From Ensifer sp. BR816 (GTDB lineage Bacteria > Pseudomonadota > Alphaproteobacteria > Rhizobiales > Rhizobiaceae): a DNA stretch of 64,000 bases. This document shows, in pieces, positions 29,043-38,540 of this stretch; positions within the stretch are counted from its first letter, which is position 1, and the number at the start of each line of letters is the position of its first letter. A program made the translations under genes and the position numbers. The stretch is taken from positions 4,276,799 to 4,340,798 of the forward strand of contig NZ_KB905370.1 of the NCBI RefSeq assembly GCF_000378985.1. Reading direction: 5' to 3'. The notes below the pieces were generated by a model. It searched no databases. It was not told the origin of the DNA and saw nothing but the letters and a program-made list of their open reading frames with translations.

Positions 29043-30324
29043 CCTCGACCGGCGTCTTCATGATGATCTCGCGATGCGGGTAGGGGATCGAGATGCCGGC
29101 GGCCTTGAACGCGTCCCAGAGCGCCATCAGCACCTCGCCGCGAATATTGGTCAGCCCGTTCGCCGGATCGGAGATCCAGAACCGGAGCTTGAAATCGAGC
29201 GACGATCCGCCAAAGCCCGTCAGCCAGCAGACCGGCTGGGCATAGGTGCTGGTGACCCGCGGGATGGATTTGACGGCGGCGATGGCGATCTCAACCACCT
29301 CGTGCGGGTCGCTGTCGTAGGAGGTGCCGAAGCTCACCTCGATGCGGACATAGTCGCTCGAAAACGACCAGTTCACCACCTGCTGGGAAATGAAGTCCTC
29401 GTTGGGGATGAGATACTCCTTGCCGTCCCTGGTGATGACCGAGACGAAGCGGGAGCGCAGGTCGCGGATCGAGCCGAAGGTTTCCCCGAGCGTGATCGTG
29501 TCGCCCGGCTTGATCGACTTGTCGAGCAGGATGATGATCCCGGAAATGAAGTTGGAGACCACCTTCTGCAGGCCGAAGCCGATGCCGACGCCGACGGCGC
29601 CGGAAAAGATGGTGAGCGCCGTCAGATCGATGCCGGTCGCCGACAGCGCGATCGTGCCGGCCAGCACGATGAGGCCGATCTTGATCAGCTTGCTGATCAG
29701 CACCTTCAGCGACGGCGTCAGGTCGGCGGATTTCTGGATCCAGTTCGACGACATGTTGCCGGTGAGGACGGCGAGCCAGATCATCGCGGCCGAGAGCACG
29801 ACCGCCTTCATGACGAGCAGCAGCGAAAGCCGGACGGCACCGAGATTGATGGCGGCATTGTCGAGCGCCGTCAGCACCGGGCGGTCCAGCCCGAGCGCGT
29901 AGAGCGCGAAATAGAGCCAGCCGAGGACGGCGACGATGCGCGCCAGCGTCTGGTTGCGGATGATGCGGGTCAAGACCACGATGATGAACCAGGCGGCGAC
30001 GAGGGTGAGCACCGTGCCCACCAGCCAGCGATAGGACGGCCAGCCGTATCGCGACAGCATGACATCGGCGATCCACAGCCAGACGATCAGGAACAGCCAT
30101 TTGAGCCGCCGCATGAAGGCGATGATGACGCGCAGCAGGTCCGGGTTTCCCCTGATCGTCCGGGCGCGGGCTTCGAGGGCCGGCTCCAGGCGCTTGGCCA
30201 GCAGGCCGCAAACGAAGTAGCCGACGACGATCACGGCGCACTGATAGAGCGTCCACTCGTTGAGCACGAACCTCTGCAGCCACACTTCGGTGGCATTGAT
30301 GGTCTCGACGAAATCCATCGGCAT
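28978..30324 (-). CDS. MscS-family mechanosensitive channel
   Basis: A 448-residue membrane protein. ATG 30324 (MPMDFVET) is chosen; the open frame further upstream passes through RIME repeats. There are about five hydrophobic spans before the pore helix, which reads SGAVGVGIGFGLQKVVSNFISG, the MscS TM3 signature; the cytoplasmic beta domain follows (FGSIRDLRSRFVSVITRDGKEYLIPNEDF). It releases solutes on hypo-osmotic shock. It overlaps the MocR gene tail to tail. Confidence 0.9.
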   Translation of the reverse strand: MPMDFVETINATEVWLQRFVLNEWTLYQCAVIVVGYFVCGLLAKRLEPALEARARTIRGNPDLLRVIIAFMRRLKWLFLIVWLWIADVMLSRYGWPSYRWLVGTVLTLVAAWFIIVVLTRIIRNQTLARIVAVLGWLYFALYALGLDRPVLTALDNAAINLGAVRLSLLLVMKAVVLSAAMIWLAVLTGNMSSNWIQKSADLTPSLKVLISKLIKIGLIVLAGTIALSATGIDLTALTIFSGAVGVGIGFGLQKVVSNFISGIIILLDKSIKPGDTITLGETFGSIRDLRSRFVSVITRDGKEYLIPNEDFISQQVVNWSFSSDYVRIEVSFGTSYDSDPHEVVEIAIAAVKSIPRVTSTYAQPVCWLTGFGGSSLDFKLRFWISDPANGLTNIRGEVLMALWDAFKAAGISIPYPHREIIMKTPVEVTGAEAPPARETAARPRTAPR

Positions 30325-30469
30325 TGTCTTTGCAACCTTCCGCGGCACCATTCGGGCAGGAAACAGGCAGCGGACGTCGAGCGCCTGAAAAGGCGCACTG
30401 CGCAGTCGTATAACCAATCGGGCAGGGGATTTGTTCAATTCGTCCCACACGCGGGCGAACGCGGGTGGC

Positions 30470-30515
30470 CACCCCCCTCTGGCCCGCCGGCCATCTCCCC
30501 CACAAGGAGGGAGAG
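30470..30515. repeat. RIME-type element
   Basis: A variant with CTGGCCCGCCGGCCATCTCC followed by the ACAAGGAGGGAG segment. With an inverted copy at 30600-30646 it fills the 426-base gap between mscS and the glycosyltransferase; nothing else is recognised there. Confidence 0.8.
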
Positions 30516-30599
30516 TAGCTGTGGCGCCCGTAGCGCCCCTATCGGAACGTCTCCGTGCAGAAGCGCTTCGGTCGGAGCGAGGGGCCAGCCCCACATAGT

Positions 30600-30646
30600 C
30601 TCCCCCCTTGTGGGGGAGATGGCCGGCAGGCCAGAGGGGGTGCTTC
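30600..30646. repeat. RIME-type element, inverted partner
   Basis: Inverted copy of the element at 30470-30515 (GGGGAGATGGCCGGCAGGCC core), about 85 bases apart, in the same head-to-head layout as the 8852/8993 pair. Confidence 0.8.
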
Positions 30647-30750
30647 AGCCACGCCCCAAAAGAAACGTCCGCTGTCATCTGCCTGTCACCTTGCAATGAT
30701 GTTTATCCGGAACTCACGTTCGTTGGAATCGCGGCTCGTTACCCGGGTAA

Positions 30751-31908
30751 ATGATGCTGATCTTGTTCGCCGCCGGTGTATTTCTGGCCATCAACCTGTT
30801 GAGCCTGATGATCGCGGGCTGGCGGATCTGGCCGCGCCTCGGCCCGCAGCCGCGGACGCCGGATCGGCCGCCCGTCTCCCTCGTCATCCCGCTCTGCGGC
30901 ATCGAGCAATTTTCCCGGGAAACGCTCGAAAGCGCCTTTCGCCTGGATTGGCCGGACTACGAAGTGATCTTCTGCGTCGCCGATGCCAAGGATGCGGTGA
31001 TCCCGCTGATCGAAGCCGTGCGCCGGCGCCACCCGGGCTTTCCCGCGGCGATCCTCATCGGCGACGACCGGATCAGCGCCAATCCCAAGCTCAACAATTG
31101 CGTCAAGGGCTGGGCTGCGGCTTCGCATGAATGGGTGGTGCTCGCCGACTCGAATGTGCTGATGCCGGCCGATTATCTGATCCGCCTGATGGCGGCGTGG
31201 CGGCTGGAATCCGGGCTGGTCTGCTCGACCCCGCTCGGGTCGCGCCCCGCTGGATTCTGGGCGGAGGTCGAATGCGCCTTCCTCAACGCCCACCAGGCGC
31301 GCTGGCAATATGCCGGCGAGGCGCTGGGCTTCGGCTTTGCCCAGGGCAAGAGCATGCTCTGGCGCAAGAGCCTGCTCGATGCCAATGGCGGCATCCAGGC
31401 GCTGGCGGCCGAGATCGCCGAGGATGCGGCCGCAACGAAGCTGGTGAGAAGCCTCGGCCTGAAGGTGCACCTGGTTTCCGCGCCGTTCGACCAGCCGCTC
31501 GGCACAAGGACGTTCCGCGAGGTCTGGGCCCGGCAGTGCCGCTGGGCGCGGCTGCGCCGCGTCACCTTTCCGCAGTTCTTCGCGCCGGAAATCCTGGCCG
31601 GCATCGTGCCGCCGCTCCTCATGTCGGCGCTCGCCGCCGTCGCTGCGGGCCACAGCCTGCCTGCCATCGCCGCCCTTGTCGTCACCGCCGCCTACCTGCC
31701 GGAATTTTTCCTCGTCCATCGCAAGAACTGGCATCTCTCCCGTTGGTCGCTCGTCGCCATGTTCATCCGCGACCTGTTGCTGCCGATCATCTGGGTCCGA
31801 AGCTGGCTCGCGGGCAGCGCCGACTGGCGCGGCAACAGGATGTCGATCGGCTCGCAGGAGTCCCGGCTCGAAACGAGCGGGCTGCCGCCGCTGGTGAGTA
31901 CGTCGTAG
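30751..31908 (+). CDS. ceramide-glucosyltransferase-like GT21 enzyme
   Basis: A 385-residue membrane glycosyltransferase. One N-terminal span (residues 2-24) anchors it and two to three spans close the C-terminus. The GT21 D1,D2,D3,(Q/R)XXRW pattern is seen: D78 in CVADAKD, D133 in LADSN, D225 in EIAEDAA, and RQCRW at 261-265. This matches bacterial ceramide or glycolipid glucosyltransferases that build glycosphingolipid-like or hopanoid-linked lipids. ATG 30751 is followed by a second ATG; the ribosome site is weak. Confidence 0.82.
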   Translation: MMLILFAAGVFLAINLLSLMIAGWRIWPRLGPQPRTPDRPPVSLVIPLCGIEQFSRETLESAFRLDWPDYEVIFCVADAKDAVIPLIEAVRRRHPGFPAAILIGDDRISANPKLNNCVKGWAAASHEWVVLADSNVLMPADYLIRLMAAWRLESGLVCSTPLGSRPAGFWAEVECAFLNAHQARWQYAGEALGFGFAQGKSMLWRKSLLDANGGIQALAAEIAEDAAATKLVRSLGLKVHLVSAPFDQPLGTRTFREVWARQCRWARLRRVTFPQFFAPEILAGIVPPLLMSALAAVAAGHSLPAIAALVVTAAYLPEFFLVHRKNWHLSRWSLVAMFIRDLLLPIIWVRSWLAGSADWRGNRMSIGSQESRLETSGLPPLVSTS

Positions 31909-32372
31909 CGAGCGGGCGGGATGAGGGCAGCCGCATTGTGCTGGCCTCCTGCTAGCGGCCAGAAGCTGTCCTGCGGCAACGAATATCACGCCAATGGAAC
32001 CACCTGCGTAGGCGTGCAGGGGCGCGTCGGCAGCACCGGACGGATCAGACCTCCGGCGATCAAAATGCTAAGTTTGAATGTCGTTCTGGCAGCAAGCTAA
32101 TCCGGCTTCAGCAGAAACTGCCCGAGCGGTTGCTGCCAATGCCGCTTGGGTGGAGGCTCAGCCAGTATGTGAGCTGGCTCGATAACACGGCCCGACGCGT
32201 CAATCGTCGCTCGCACACGCCGCTTACCTGACAGCAGGGAGCCCTCGATACTTCGTAGGGAAGGTCGGCTTTTGGAAGTTAGACAACGCGCCTGGAATAA
32301 CGGAGAAGGGGCGCATTGTTGAATTCCGTTTCAAGTACGAATGACAGTCTTTTTGCTGGCAATTGGTACGGA
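31909..32372. other. gap with a possible C-terminal gene remnant on the minus strand
   Basis: Reading leftward from about 32285 there is a coherent open stretch of about 60 codons, including SGKRRVRATIDASGRV and EPAHILAEPPPKRHWQQPLG, ending at a stop at 32097-32099. It has no start codon in a sensible place. It looks like the 3' end of an unidentified gene. Nothing else is recognised in the gap. Confidence 0.35.
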
Positions 32373-33977
32373 TCAATAGATCCCCTTTCCCGCCAACAAG
32401 TCTTCGATCCGCTTTCGCACATCGCCGTTGGTTTCGGATTCCTTTAGCAGATTCAAGGCGGTCAGGGCTTCTTGTGGCCAGTCTTTTCTATCCCAATCGG
32501 ACAGGGCGCGAATTGACATATTGCGGTTTCTCACCACCGGGCTTTGTAAACCCGCAGCAATAAACGCCCAGCCCTTGCCGGGGAATTTCCCGAGGTCCTG
32601 TATAACGAAGTCCAAAGCGCTATGCGCTGAGTATTCAAGGCCGAGGCCCATTTCGTTGCCCGGGCCGGTCGCGATTTTATCAAGCGGAATGCATTTCAAG
32701 CCGAGTTCCAGCACTTGATCAATGCGATCTTCATCGGAAATGCGCATCAAATCCCACCAATAGCCTTCGCCAGCCTCGGTGCGGTTGAAAAAGTATGGCC
32801 AAGGATCGATGCCAAATTTCTGGCATGCTCTGCTTGCATTCCAAAACTCCTGCCTGTCTCCAGACTCAAGAGCGCTCAAAATCACCGTCTTCCAATGGTC
32901 TTTGGCAACCAAGTCGGCGAGTCTTGTGGATATGTGGTCCACAGCGGCGTCAGACCAATCGTGCTCCAGCTTTCTTTCACCAGACTGATGCTCATCAAGC
33001 CTGTCTTTTAGCCTGGAAAGGAACGAATAGTGAGAAACGGAACCAAACTTGTCTTTTCCATGTTCCAACAATGCACCAACGACCGCACAGCCGTGCTCGT
33101 AGTCAGACAAGCCTTCAGCTGGTCCGCCTTCGCCGGCTATCAGGGTATCGACGATTTCGCAGGCTGAGTTGAAGAGGTCATCGTCAATTCGATCCGCCTG
33201 AAGCGCAAGGTGCAGGTCACCAGTTCTGGCACAAATACAGGCCAGATATTCATACATCACCGCGTTTTTATAGCCTTCGCGAATTAGCCAGTCTTTGATT
33301 TCCGGATCAACTGTGGTGGCAAGCCGCTCGACCGCGTTGATTCGACCCCATCCTTCAGCTGCCTTGGCCAACTTCCACAGGACTTTATCGCCGTAGCTTT
33401 CGTTACTTGAAATTGCGACCGCGGAGTAAAGCGTGAATTCGTCATGTCGACCTAGCGTCACGAAAATCTCCGAGTCATCGTTTCCCCTGAGCAGACCCAG
33501 CAACGCCATTGAGAATTTCACCGGCTCTCTGTCAGCAGCTTGTGTCGTGAACCAGTATACGATCTCATACAATCGGCCTGCGTCCAAAGACATTTCAAGT
33601 CGAATTCTCTCAATAAGCGCATCGATGACGCCGATAGCAGAGCCGTCTTTGATCAGTGAATACAAGGCTCTAACATTGCTTTCTGACGCATTTTCAGTGA
33701 CTTGCTTCAACGCGGCATATAGTTCCGACACGATTTGATCTTCCGGTTTGGAAGAACCATGGTGTCTCATTATTCCATCCATGGCGCCCGGCATGAATGA
33801 AACCTTATTCGGATCACGGGCCGGTTCGTCGGGAAGCCGGTAACCCTCTTCTGACAAACCTGTTGGCTTCTCAGGGTCAATATGTGTGGCAATATGTGCG
33901 TAGATTGAGGAAGCGCTTCCCCAAGGCGGGTTCTGCTTGTTGGGCGGCCAAACCTTTTTTTTGAAGAAGCTGAACAT
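32373..33977 (-). CDS. large protein of unknown function, probably helical-repeat; lower-GC gene
   Basis: A 534-residue soluble protein starting MFSFFKKKVWPP. I do not assign a function. It is rich in helices and polar residues, with recurring 35-45 residue blocks of HEAT/TPR character, and contains SFMPGAMDGIMRHHG near residues 60-75, a short histidine motif I think is conserved in its homologues. There is no signal peptide or membrane span. The gene is plainly richer in A and T than its neighbours and stands alone between two unrelated units, which suggests recent acquisition. Such solitary proteins are often immunity or stress factors, but nothing here proves that. Confidence 0.75.
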   Translation of the reverse strand: MFSFFKKKVWPPNKQNPPWGSASSIYAHIATHIDPEKPTGLSEEGYRLPDEPARDPNKVSFMPGAMDGIMRHHGSSKPEDQIVSELYAALKQVTENASESNVRALYSLIKDGSAIGVIDALIERIRLEMSLDAGRLYEIVYWFTTQAADREPVKFSMALLGLLRGNDDSEIFVTLGRHDEFTLYSAVAISSNESYGDKVLWKLAKAAEGWGRINAVERLATTVDPEIKDWLIREGYKNAVMYEYLACICARTGDLHLALQADRIDDDLFNSACEIVDTLIAGEGGPAEGLSDYEHGCAVVGALLEHGKDKFGSVSHYSFLSRLKDRLDEHQSGERKLEHDWSDAAVDHISTRLADLVAKDHWKTVILSALESGDRQEFWNASRACQKFGIDPWPYFFNRTEAGEGYWWDLMRISDEDRIDQVLELGLKCIPLDKIATGPGNEMGLGLEYSAHSALDFVIQDLGKFPGKGWAFIAAGLQSPVVRNRNMSIRALSDWDRKDWPQEALTALNLLKESETNGDVRKRIEDLLAGKGIY

Positions 33978-34144
33978 GCGAACCCAATATGTAAATTTAG
34001 ATTATGGTTCGCATATTTTGCCAGCTTTGCAATTTGTCAACGCGGTTTGGCCGCAATAGGTCCGATTGCGGGCGCTACTCGGCACAGGCCGCGCGACTAC
34101 TGTTGGCGCAAGGCGGCAAAGGCCGAGATGCCCCACCACCCCCC

Positions 34145-36034
34145 TCAATCCTTCGGCAACCCCTCCGGCCGCAGATGCTTCTTCAGCGCCGCAATCCTGA
34201 AAATTGCATTGGCCGCGCCGTAGCCGCGGTAACCCCTCCGTTCGATGATTTCGAAGAAGAAGCCTTCGCCATAGGTCGGGCTGTAGAGCTGGAAGAACTC
34301 GCCGTTTTCGTCGCGGTCGTAGAGGATGTTTTCGGCCTTCAGCCGCTCGACCAGCTCGGCATCGAGGCCGAAACGGGCCTCGACGTCGTCATAGTAGTTG
34401 GGCGAGATCGGCAGCGCCTTGAAGCCGTTTGCCTTCAGCGCTGCGGCGGTCGCAAAAATGTCGTCGGTGGCGAAGGCGAGGTGCTGGACGCCGGAGCCGA
34501 AGGTTTCGGCGATGAAGCGGCCGGCGAGCGTGTTGCGGTTCTCGGCGCCGTTCAGCGTCAGCCGCAGCGTGCCGGCGTCGTTTTCCACCACCTGGCTGCG
34601 CACGATCCCGGCCGGATCGATGATGTCGACCATCGGCGTCTTCCGGGCGTCGAGCAAGGATGTGTAGAAAAGTAGCCAGGTCAGCAACTCTTCGTATTTG
34701 ACCGTCTGGGCGACGTGGTCGATCACGGTGAGGCCGGCCGGCGCCGTCGGCTGGTCGTCGGTCACCGGCTCGAATTCGATCTCCCAGATTTTCGCGAGGT
34801 CGGATTTGTCGTCGAGGAAATAGATGAGGCCGCCGCCGACGCCGCGGATCGCCGGGACCTTGAGCTCGCCCGGGCCGACGGCCTGCTCGAAGGGCTCGGC
34901 GCCGAGCGCGCGTGCCCGTTCGGCGGTCGCCGCCGCATCGTCGACCAGGAGGCCAAAAGCGTAGGCAGATGTGCCGTGCACCAGATAGGAGGCGTTGGCA
35001 AAACCTTCGCGCTCGGTGTTGATCACCAGGTTGATCGCGCCCTGGCGGTAGACCAGCACCTGTTTCGTCCGGTGCCGCGCCGCTTTGCGGAAGCCTATCG
35101 TGCGGATCAGCGCTTCGAGCTCGCCGGCTTCCTCTTCGGATGCGGTGAATTCGACGAAGGCGACGCCCTTCACGTCGACGCGCGGCGGCATGTCCGGGAC
35201 CGGTAGCCGGATATCGGGCTCCGCGCGCTTCACCTGGTCGCCGAGATAGATCAGCGAACGGTAGCCGTCGACGGCGATGGCATTGGCGTTGCCGCCGCGG
35301 AACTGGTCGTTGAAGATTTCGAGCGACAGGTAGCCGTCATAGCCGGTTGCCGCCACGGCGCGGGTGAAGTCGGTCACCGGCAGGTCGCCTTCGCCGGGCA
35401 TGTTGCGGAAATGCCGGCTCCAATAGAGCAGGTCCATGTCGATCAGCGGCGCATCGGCGAGCTGGACGATGAAGATCTTTTCCTTCGGGATCGAGCGGAT
35501 AGAATTGACCTCGATCTTGCGCGACAGCGTGTGGAAGCTGTCGAGGATGAGGCCGATATTCGGATGATCGGCGCGGCGGACGATCTCCCAGGCGTCGCGG
35601 TGGTCATGGATGTGGCGGCCCCAGGCGAGCGCCTCGTAGCCGACGCGCAATCCGCGCTTGGCGGCGCGCTCGCCAAGCTCGCGGAAATCGCACGCGGCCC
35701 GGTCGATGCCGCCGAGTGCGGCCGGCGAGACGTTGGAGCAGACGAGCACGAGGTCGGTGCCGAGCTCCTGCATCAGGTCGAACTTGCGCTCGGCCCGGTC
35801 GAAGGTGCGGGTTCTGAGCGGTTCCGGCATGCCCTCGAAGTCGCGGAACGGCTGGAACAGGCTGATCTCCAGGCCGAAGTCGCGCACCATCCGGCCGACC
35901 TCGCGCGGGCTCTCGTCGAAGGCGAGGAAGTCGTTCTCGAAAATCTCGACGCCGTCGAAGCCGGCCTTGGCAATGGCGCGCAGCTTGTCGGTGAGGTCGC
36001 CGCTTAAGGAAACTGTCGCTATCGAGGTCTTCAT
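34145..36034 (-). CDS. quiC: QuiC-type 3-dehydroshikimate dehydratase, TIM-barrel plus VOC fusion
   Basis: A 629-residue two-domain protein. Residues 1 to about 270 form a xylose-isomerase-like TIM barrel with VEIFENDF, DSFHTLSRK and YLSLEIFNDQFR segments carrying the metal-ligand carboxylates; residues about 285-629 form a 4-hydroxyphenylpyruvate-dioxygenase-like VOC module with IDHVAQTV, VQHLAFATDDIF and FQLYSPTYGEGFFFEI. This architecture belongs to QuiC/AsbF-fused dehydroshikimate dehydratases, which make protocatechuate. ATG 36034 is used; the upstream frame is RIME sequence. It is near an AroE-like gene and a TRAP transporter, separated from aroE by a RIME array. Confidence 0.85.
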   Translation of the reverse strand: MKTSIATVSLSGDLTDKLRAIAKAGFDGVEIFENDFLAFDESPREVGRMVRDFGLEISLFQPFRDFEGMPEPLRTRTFDRAERKFDLMQELGTDLVLVCSNVSPAALGGIDRAACDFRELGERAAKRGLRVGYEALAWGRHIHDHRDAWEIVRRADHPNIGLILDSFHTLSRKIEVNSIRSIPKEKIFIVQLADAPLIDMDLLYWSRHFRNMPGEGDLPVTDFTRAVAATGYDGYLSLEIFNDQFRGGNANAIAVDGYRSLIYLGDQVKRAEPDIRLPVPDMPPRVDVKGVAFVEFTASEEEAGELEALIRTIGFRKAARHRTKQVLVYRQGAINLVINTEREGFANASYLVHGTSAYAFGLLVDDAAATAERARALGAEPFEQAVGPGELKVPAIRGVGGGLIYFLDDKSDLAKIWEIEFEPVTDDQPTAPAGLTVIDHVAQTVKYEELLTWLLFYTSLLDARKTPMVDIIDPAGIVRSQVVENDAGTLRLTLNGAENRNTLAGRFIAETFGSGVQHLAFATDDIFATAAALKANGFKALPISPNYYDDVEARFGLDAELVERLKAENILYDRDENGEFFQLYSPTYGEGFFFEIIERRGYRGYGAANAIFRIAALKKHLRPEGLPKD

Positions 36035-36082
36035 CGTCCTGTCCTCGCTTTTTAGAGTGCGATGTTGGGAGGCGGGCGTGAT

Positions 36083-36425
36083 ACCCCCCTCTGCCCTGCC
36101 GGGCATCTCCCCCGCAAGGGGGGAGATCGGCTAGGTGCGGGCTCCCCGGCTTTCTCGCATCGGCAATGCGAGCCTCGCTGTGGGAGGTGACCGCGGGTGT
36201 GATACCCCCTCTGCCCTGCCGGGCATCTCCCCCGCAAGGGGGAGATCGGCCAGATGCGGGCTCCCCGCTTTCTCGCATCGGCAATGCGAGCCTCGCTGTG
36301 GGAGGTGACTGCGGGTGTGGCACCCCCCTCTGCCCTGCCGGGCACCTCCCCCGCAAGGGGGGAGATTGGCTAGTTGCGGGCTCCCCGGCTTTCTTTCGTC
36401 GACAACGCCAGCCTCCCTACGGCGG
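36083..36425. repeat. tandem array of three RIME-containing units, about 120-bp period
   Basis: The RIME core CTGCCCTGCCGGGCATCTCC or a variant begins at 36091, 36211 and 36330, with near-identical spacers that include GCATCGGCAATGCGAGCC. The third unit is diverged at its right end. This is a tandem duplication of a whole unit, not scattered copies. It separates quiC from the aroE-like gene. Confidence 0.88.
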
Positions 36426-36454
36426 TGAACGTGGTAGCCGGCGGGGCCTTTTGC

Positions 36455-36505
36455 CCATCTCCACCCTTGCGGGGGAGATGCCCGGCAGGGCAGAGGGGGG
36501 TATCG
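36455..36505. repeat. inverted RIME element closing the array
   Basis: An inverted copy (GGGGAGATGCCCGGCAGGGC core) ends the 488-base quiC-aroE gap. With any of the three direct units it can form a long hairpin, so it may weaken read-through from aroE to quiC. Confidence 0.85.
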
Positions 36506-36522
36506 CCCGGCAGTTGAGGCCA

Positions 36523-37383
36523 TCACCCCGTCATTGCCCTGAAATGTTCCAGCATCCGCGCCGCATCCGGTTCGAGCCCGGTGAACAGCCGGAAGGCGCC
36601 GACCGCCTGGAACACGGCCATGCCGCCGCCGTCCAGTGTGCGGCAGCCGCGCCGCCGCGCTTCCTTGAGCAGCGCCGTTTCGAGCGGGAAATAGACGATC
36701 TCGGCGACCCAGTGGCGGGGCTCAAGCAGCCCGGCATCGAGCGGCAGCCCCGGATATTTCGCCATGCCGGTCGGCGTCGCATGGACCAGCCCGGCCGCCT
36801 CCCGCATGGCTGCGGCGAGATCTCTGCCCGGCGCGATGTCCGCCTCGGGGAAGAGGGGAGCGAGCATTTCGGCAAGTGCCTCGGCCCGTTCCGGCTCGCG
36901 GTCGAAGACGGTAAGCCGGCGCAGACCGAGGGAGAGGCCCGCGTAAGCCGTCGCGACGCCGGCGCCGCCGGCGCCGAGCTGCACGGCGGCGGAGAGGTCC
37001 GCGCCGGGCAGGCCGCGGCGGAATCCTTCGGCAAAGCCCCACCAGTCGGTGTTGTGGCCATAGCGCCGGCCGCCCTTCAGCACCACGGTGTTGACGGCGC
37101 CGAGCCGGCGGGCGTCGGGGGCAAGCTCGTCGAGATGGGCGATGACCGCCTGCTTGCAGGGGTGGGTGATGTTGAGGCCGGCAAGCCCGCGGGCTTCCGC
37201 CTCGGCGATGAGACGCGGCAGGGCGTCTTCCGTTGCGCCGAGCGCCTGCAGGTCGATCAGCTCGTAGTGGTAGCTGAGCCCCTGGGCGGCGCCCTCGGCC
37301 ATGTGCATCGCCGGGGTCAGCGAGGCCTGGATGCCGGCGCCGATCAGCCCGGCTTTCAAGGGTCTTACAAGCGTTTCGGTCAT
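36523..37383 (-). CDS. shikimate/quinate dehydrogenase-like (AroE family)
   Basis: A 286-residue AroE-family oxidoreductase. The catalytic lysine is in NITHPCKQ (K77), the partner aspartate in NTDWWGF (D113) and the NAD(P) loop is GAGGAG (137-142). The basal motif is followed by FDREPER, and an acidic residue at the end of the second strand favours NAD over NADP, as in catabolic quinate dehydrogenases. Start ATG 37383 gives standard length; ATG 37407 is possible. Its neighbours are a TRAP transporter and a dehydroshikimate dehydratase, so it more likely works in catabolism than in aromatic biosynthesis. Confidence 0.85.
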   Translation of the reverse strand: MTETLVRPLKAGLIGAGIQASLTPAMHMAEGAAQGLSYHYELIDLQALGATEDALPRLIAEAEARGLAGLNITHPCKQAVIAHLDELAPDARRLGAVNTVVLKGGRRYGHNTDWWGFAEGFRRGLPGADLSAAVQLGAGGAGVATAYAGLSLGLRRLTVFDREPERAEALAEMLAPLFPEADIAPGRDLAAAMREAAGLVHATPTGMAKYPGLPLDAGLLEPRHWVAEIVYFPLETALLKEARRRGCRTLDGGGMAVFQAVGAFRLFTGLEPDAARMLEHFRAMTG

Positions 37384-37468
37384 GTTTTCGGGTTCCACTT
37401 TGTCCATCCCGTCGCGCTTCGTCCGGTCCGCCGCTTGGGAATAGGCGGACCGGAGGCTCGGCCGGCCG

Positions 37469-38485
37469 TTACTGGCCGCGTGCCGTGCCGATCTCCTTGA
37501 ACAGCGCTTCGACCGTCTCACTGCCGATCTGGGCCTTGAACTTCTCGATCACCGGCTTGACGGCATCGCGCAGCTTCTGCGTCTCCTCCGGGCTGAGTTC
37601 GCTCACCTCCATGCCGGTCTTCTTGATCTCCGCGAGCGCCTCGGCATCCTTCTCGCGCGACACCTTGCGCTGGAAGTCGCGTGCCTCGGTGGCGGCCGCC
37701 TGCAGCACGGCCTTCTCCTCGTCGTTCAGCCCATCCCAGAACTTCTTGCTGACGAGCACGATCTGCGGGTTGTACTGGTGACGGGTCAGCGTCATGTACT
37801 TCTGCACCTCGTAGAACTTGGCGTTCAGGATGTTTGCCGCCGGGTTCTCCTGGCCGTCGACCGTTCCGGTCTCGAGCGCCGTGTAGAGTTCGGTGTAGGG
37901 CAGCGGCACGGCGTTGGCGCCGAGCGTGTTGAAGAGCTCGAGCGGGATCGGCGACTGGATCGTGCGGATCTTCAGGCCCTTGATGTCCTCGAGCTTGGTC
38001 ACCGGATGGCGGTTGTTGGTGAGGTTGCGGAAGCCGAGCTCCCAATAGCCAAGCCCGACTAGGCCGGTATCGGGCAGCAGCTTCGTCAGGCTCTCGCCGA
38101 ACGGGCCGTCCATCACCTTGTCGGCTTCCTCGCCGCTGTTGAACAGGAAGGGCAGGTCGACGGCGCCGAACTGCTTGACGTTGTTGGAAAGGATGCCGGC
38201 GTTCAGCACCGTCATCTCGATGACGCCGCCCTGCAGCGCCGAGATCGTCTGCACGTCGCCGCCGAGCGTGCCGCCGGGGAAGAGCTTGACCTCGATCTTG
38301 CCGCCGCTCTTTTCCTTCACCAGTTCGGCGAACTTCTCCATGCCGGTCACCTGCGGGTGACCCTTGTTGTTGGCCGAGGCGAATTTGATGGCCTGGTCGC
38401 GGATCTCCGCATTGGTCGGCCCGGCGGTCATCAAAGCGAGCGGCAGGGCAAGGCCCAGTGCCAGCTTGGTCAGTCTGTTCAACAT
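37469..38485 (-). CDS. TRAP transporter substrate-binding protein (DctP)
   Basis: A 338-residue periplasmic receptor with a Sec signal peptide (MLNRLTKLALGLALPLALMT, cleavage near TNA). The DctP family features are FPGGTLGGDVQTISALQGG near 70-88, the conserved arginine in IKGLKIRTIQSP, and the TVDGQENPAANI segment near 210-221. It feeds DctQM encoded immediately downstream. The substrate is not readable from sequence, but context suggests shikimate, quinate or dehydroshikimate. Confidence 0.92.
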   Translation of the reverse strand: MLNRLTKLALGLALPLALMTAGPTNAEIRDQAIKFASANNKGHPQVTGMEKFAELVKEKSGGKIEVKLFPGGTLGGDVQTISALQGGVIEMTVLNAGILSNNVKQFGAVDLPFLFNSGEEADKVMDGPFGESLTKLLPDTGLVGLGYWELGFRNLTNNRHPVTKLEDIKGLKIRTIQSPIPLELFNTLGANAVPLPYTELYTALETGTVDGQENPAANILNAKFYEVQKYMTLTRHQYNPQIVLVSKKFWDGLNDEEKAVLQAAATEARDFQRKVSREKDAEALAEIKKTGMEVSELSPEETQKLRDAVKPVIEKFKAQIGSETVEALFKEIGTARGQ

Positions 38486-38540
38486 GTTATCCTCCCAGGT
38501 TGGGCCGGCACTCCCGCCGGCCGTGTTGAAGCGTGAAAAG

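Noticed and set aside
36083-36425. Regularly spaced repeats suggesting a CRISPR array
   Set aside because: The repeated part and the spacers are both conserved between units, the period is 120 bases and the core is a RIME palindrome; there are no cas genes.
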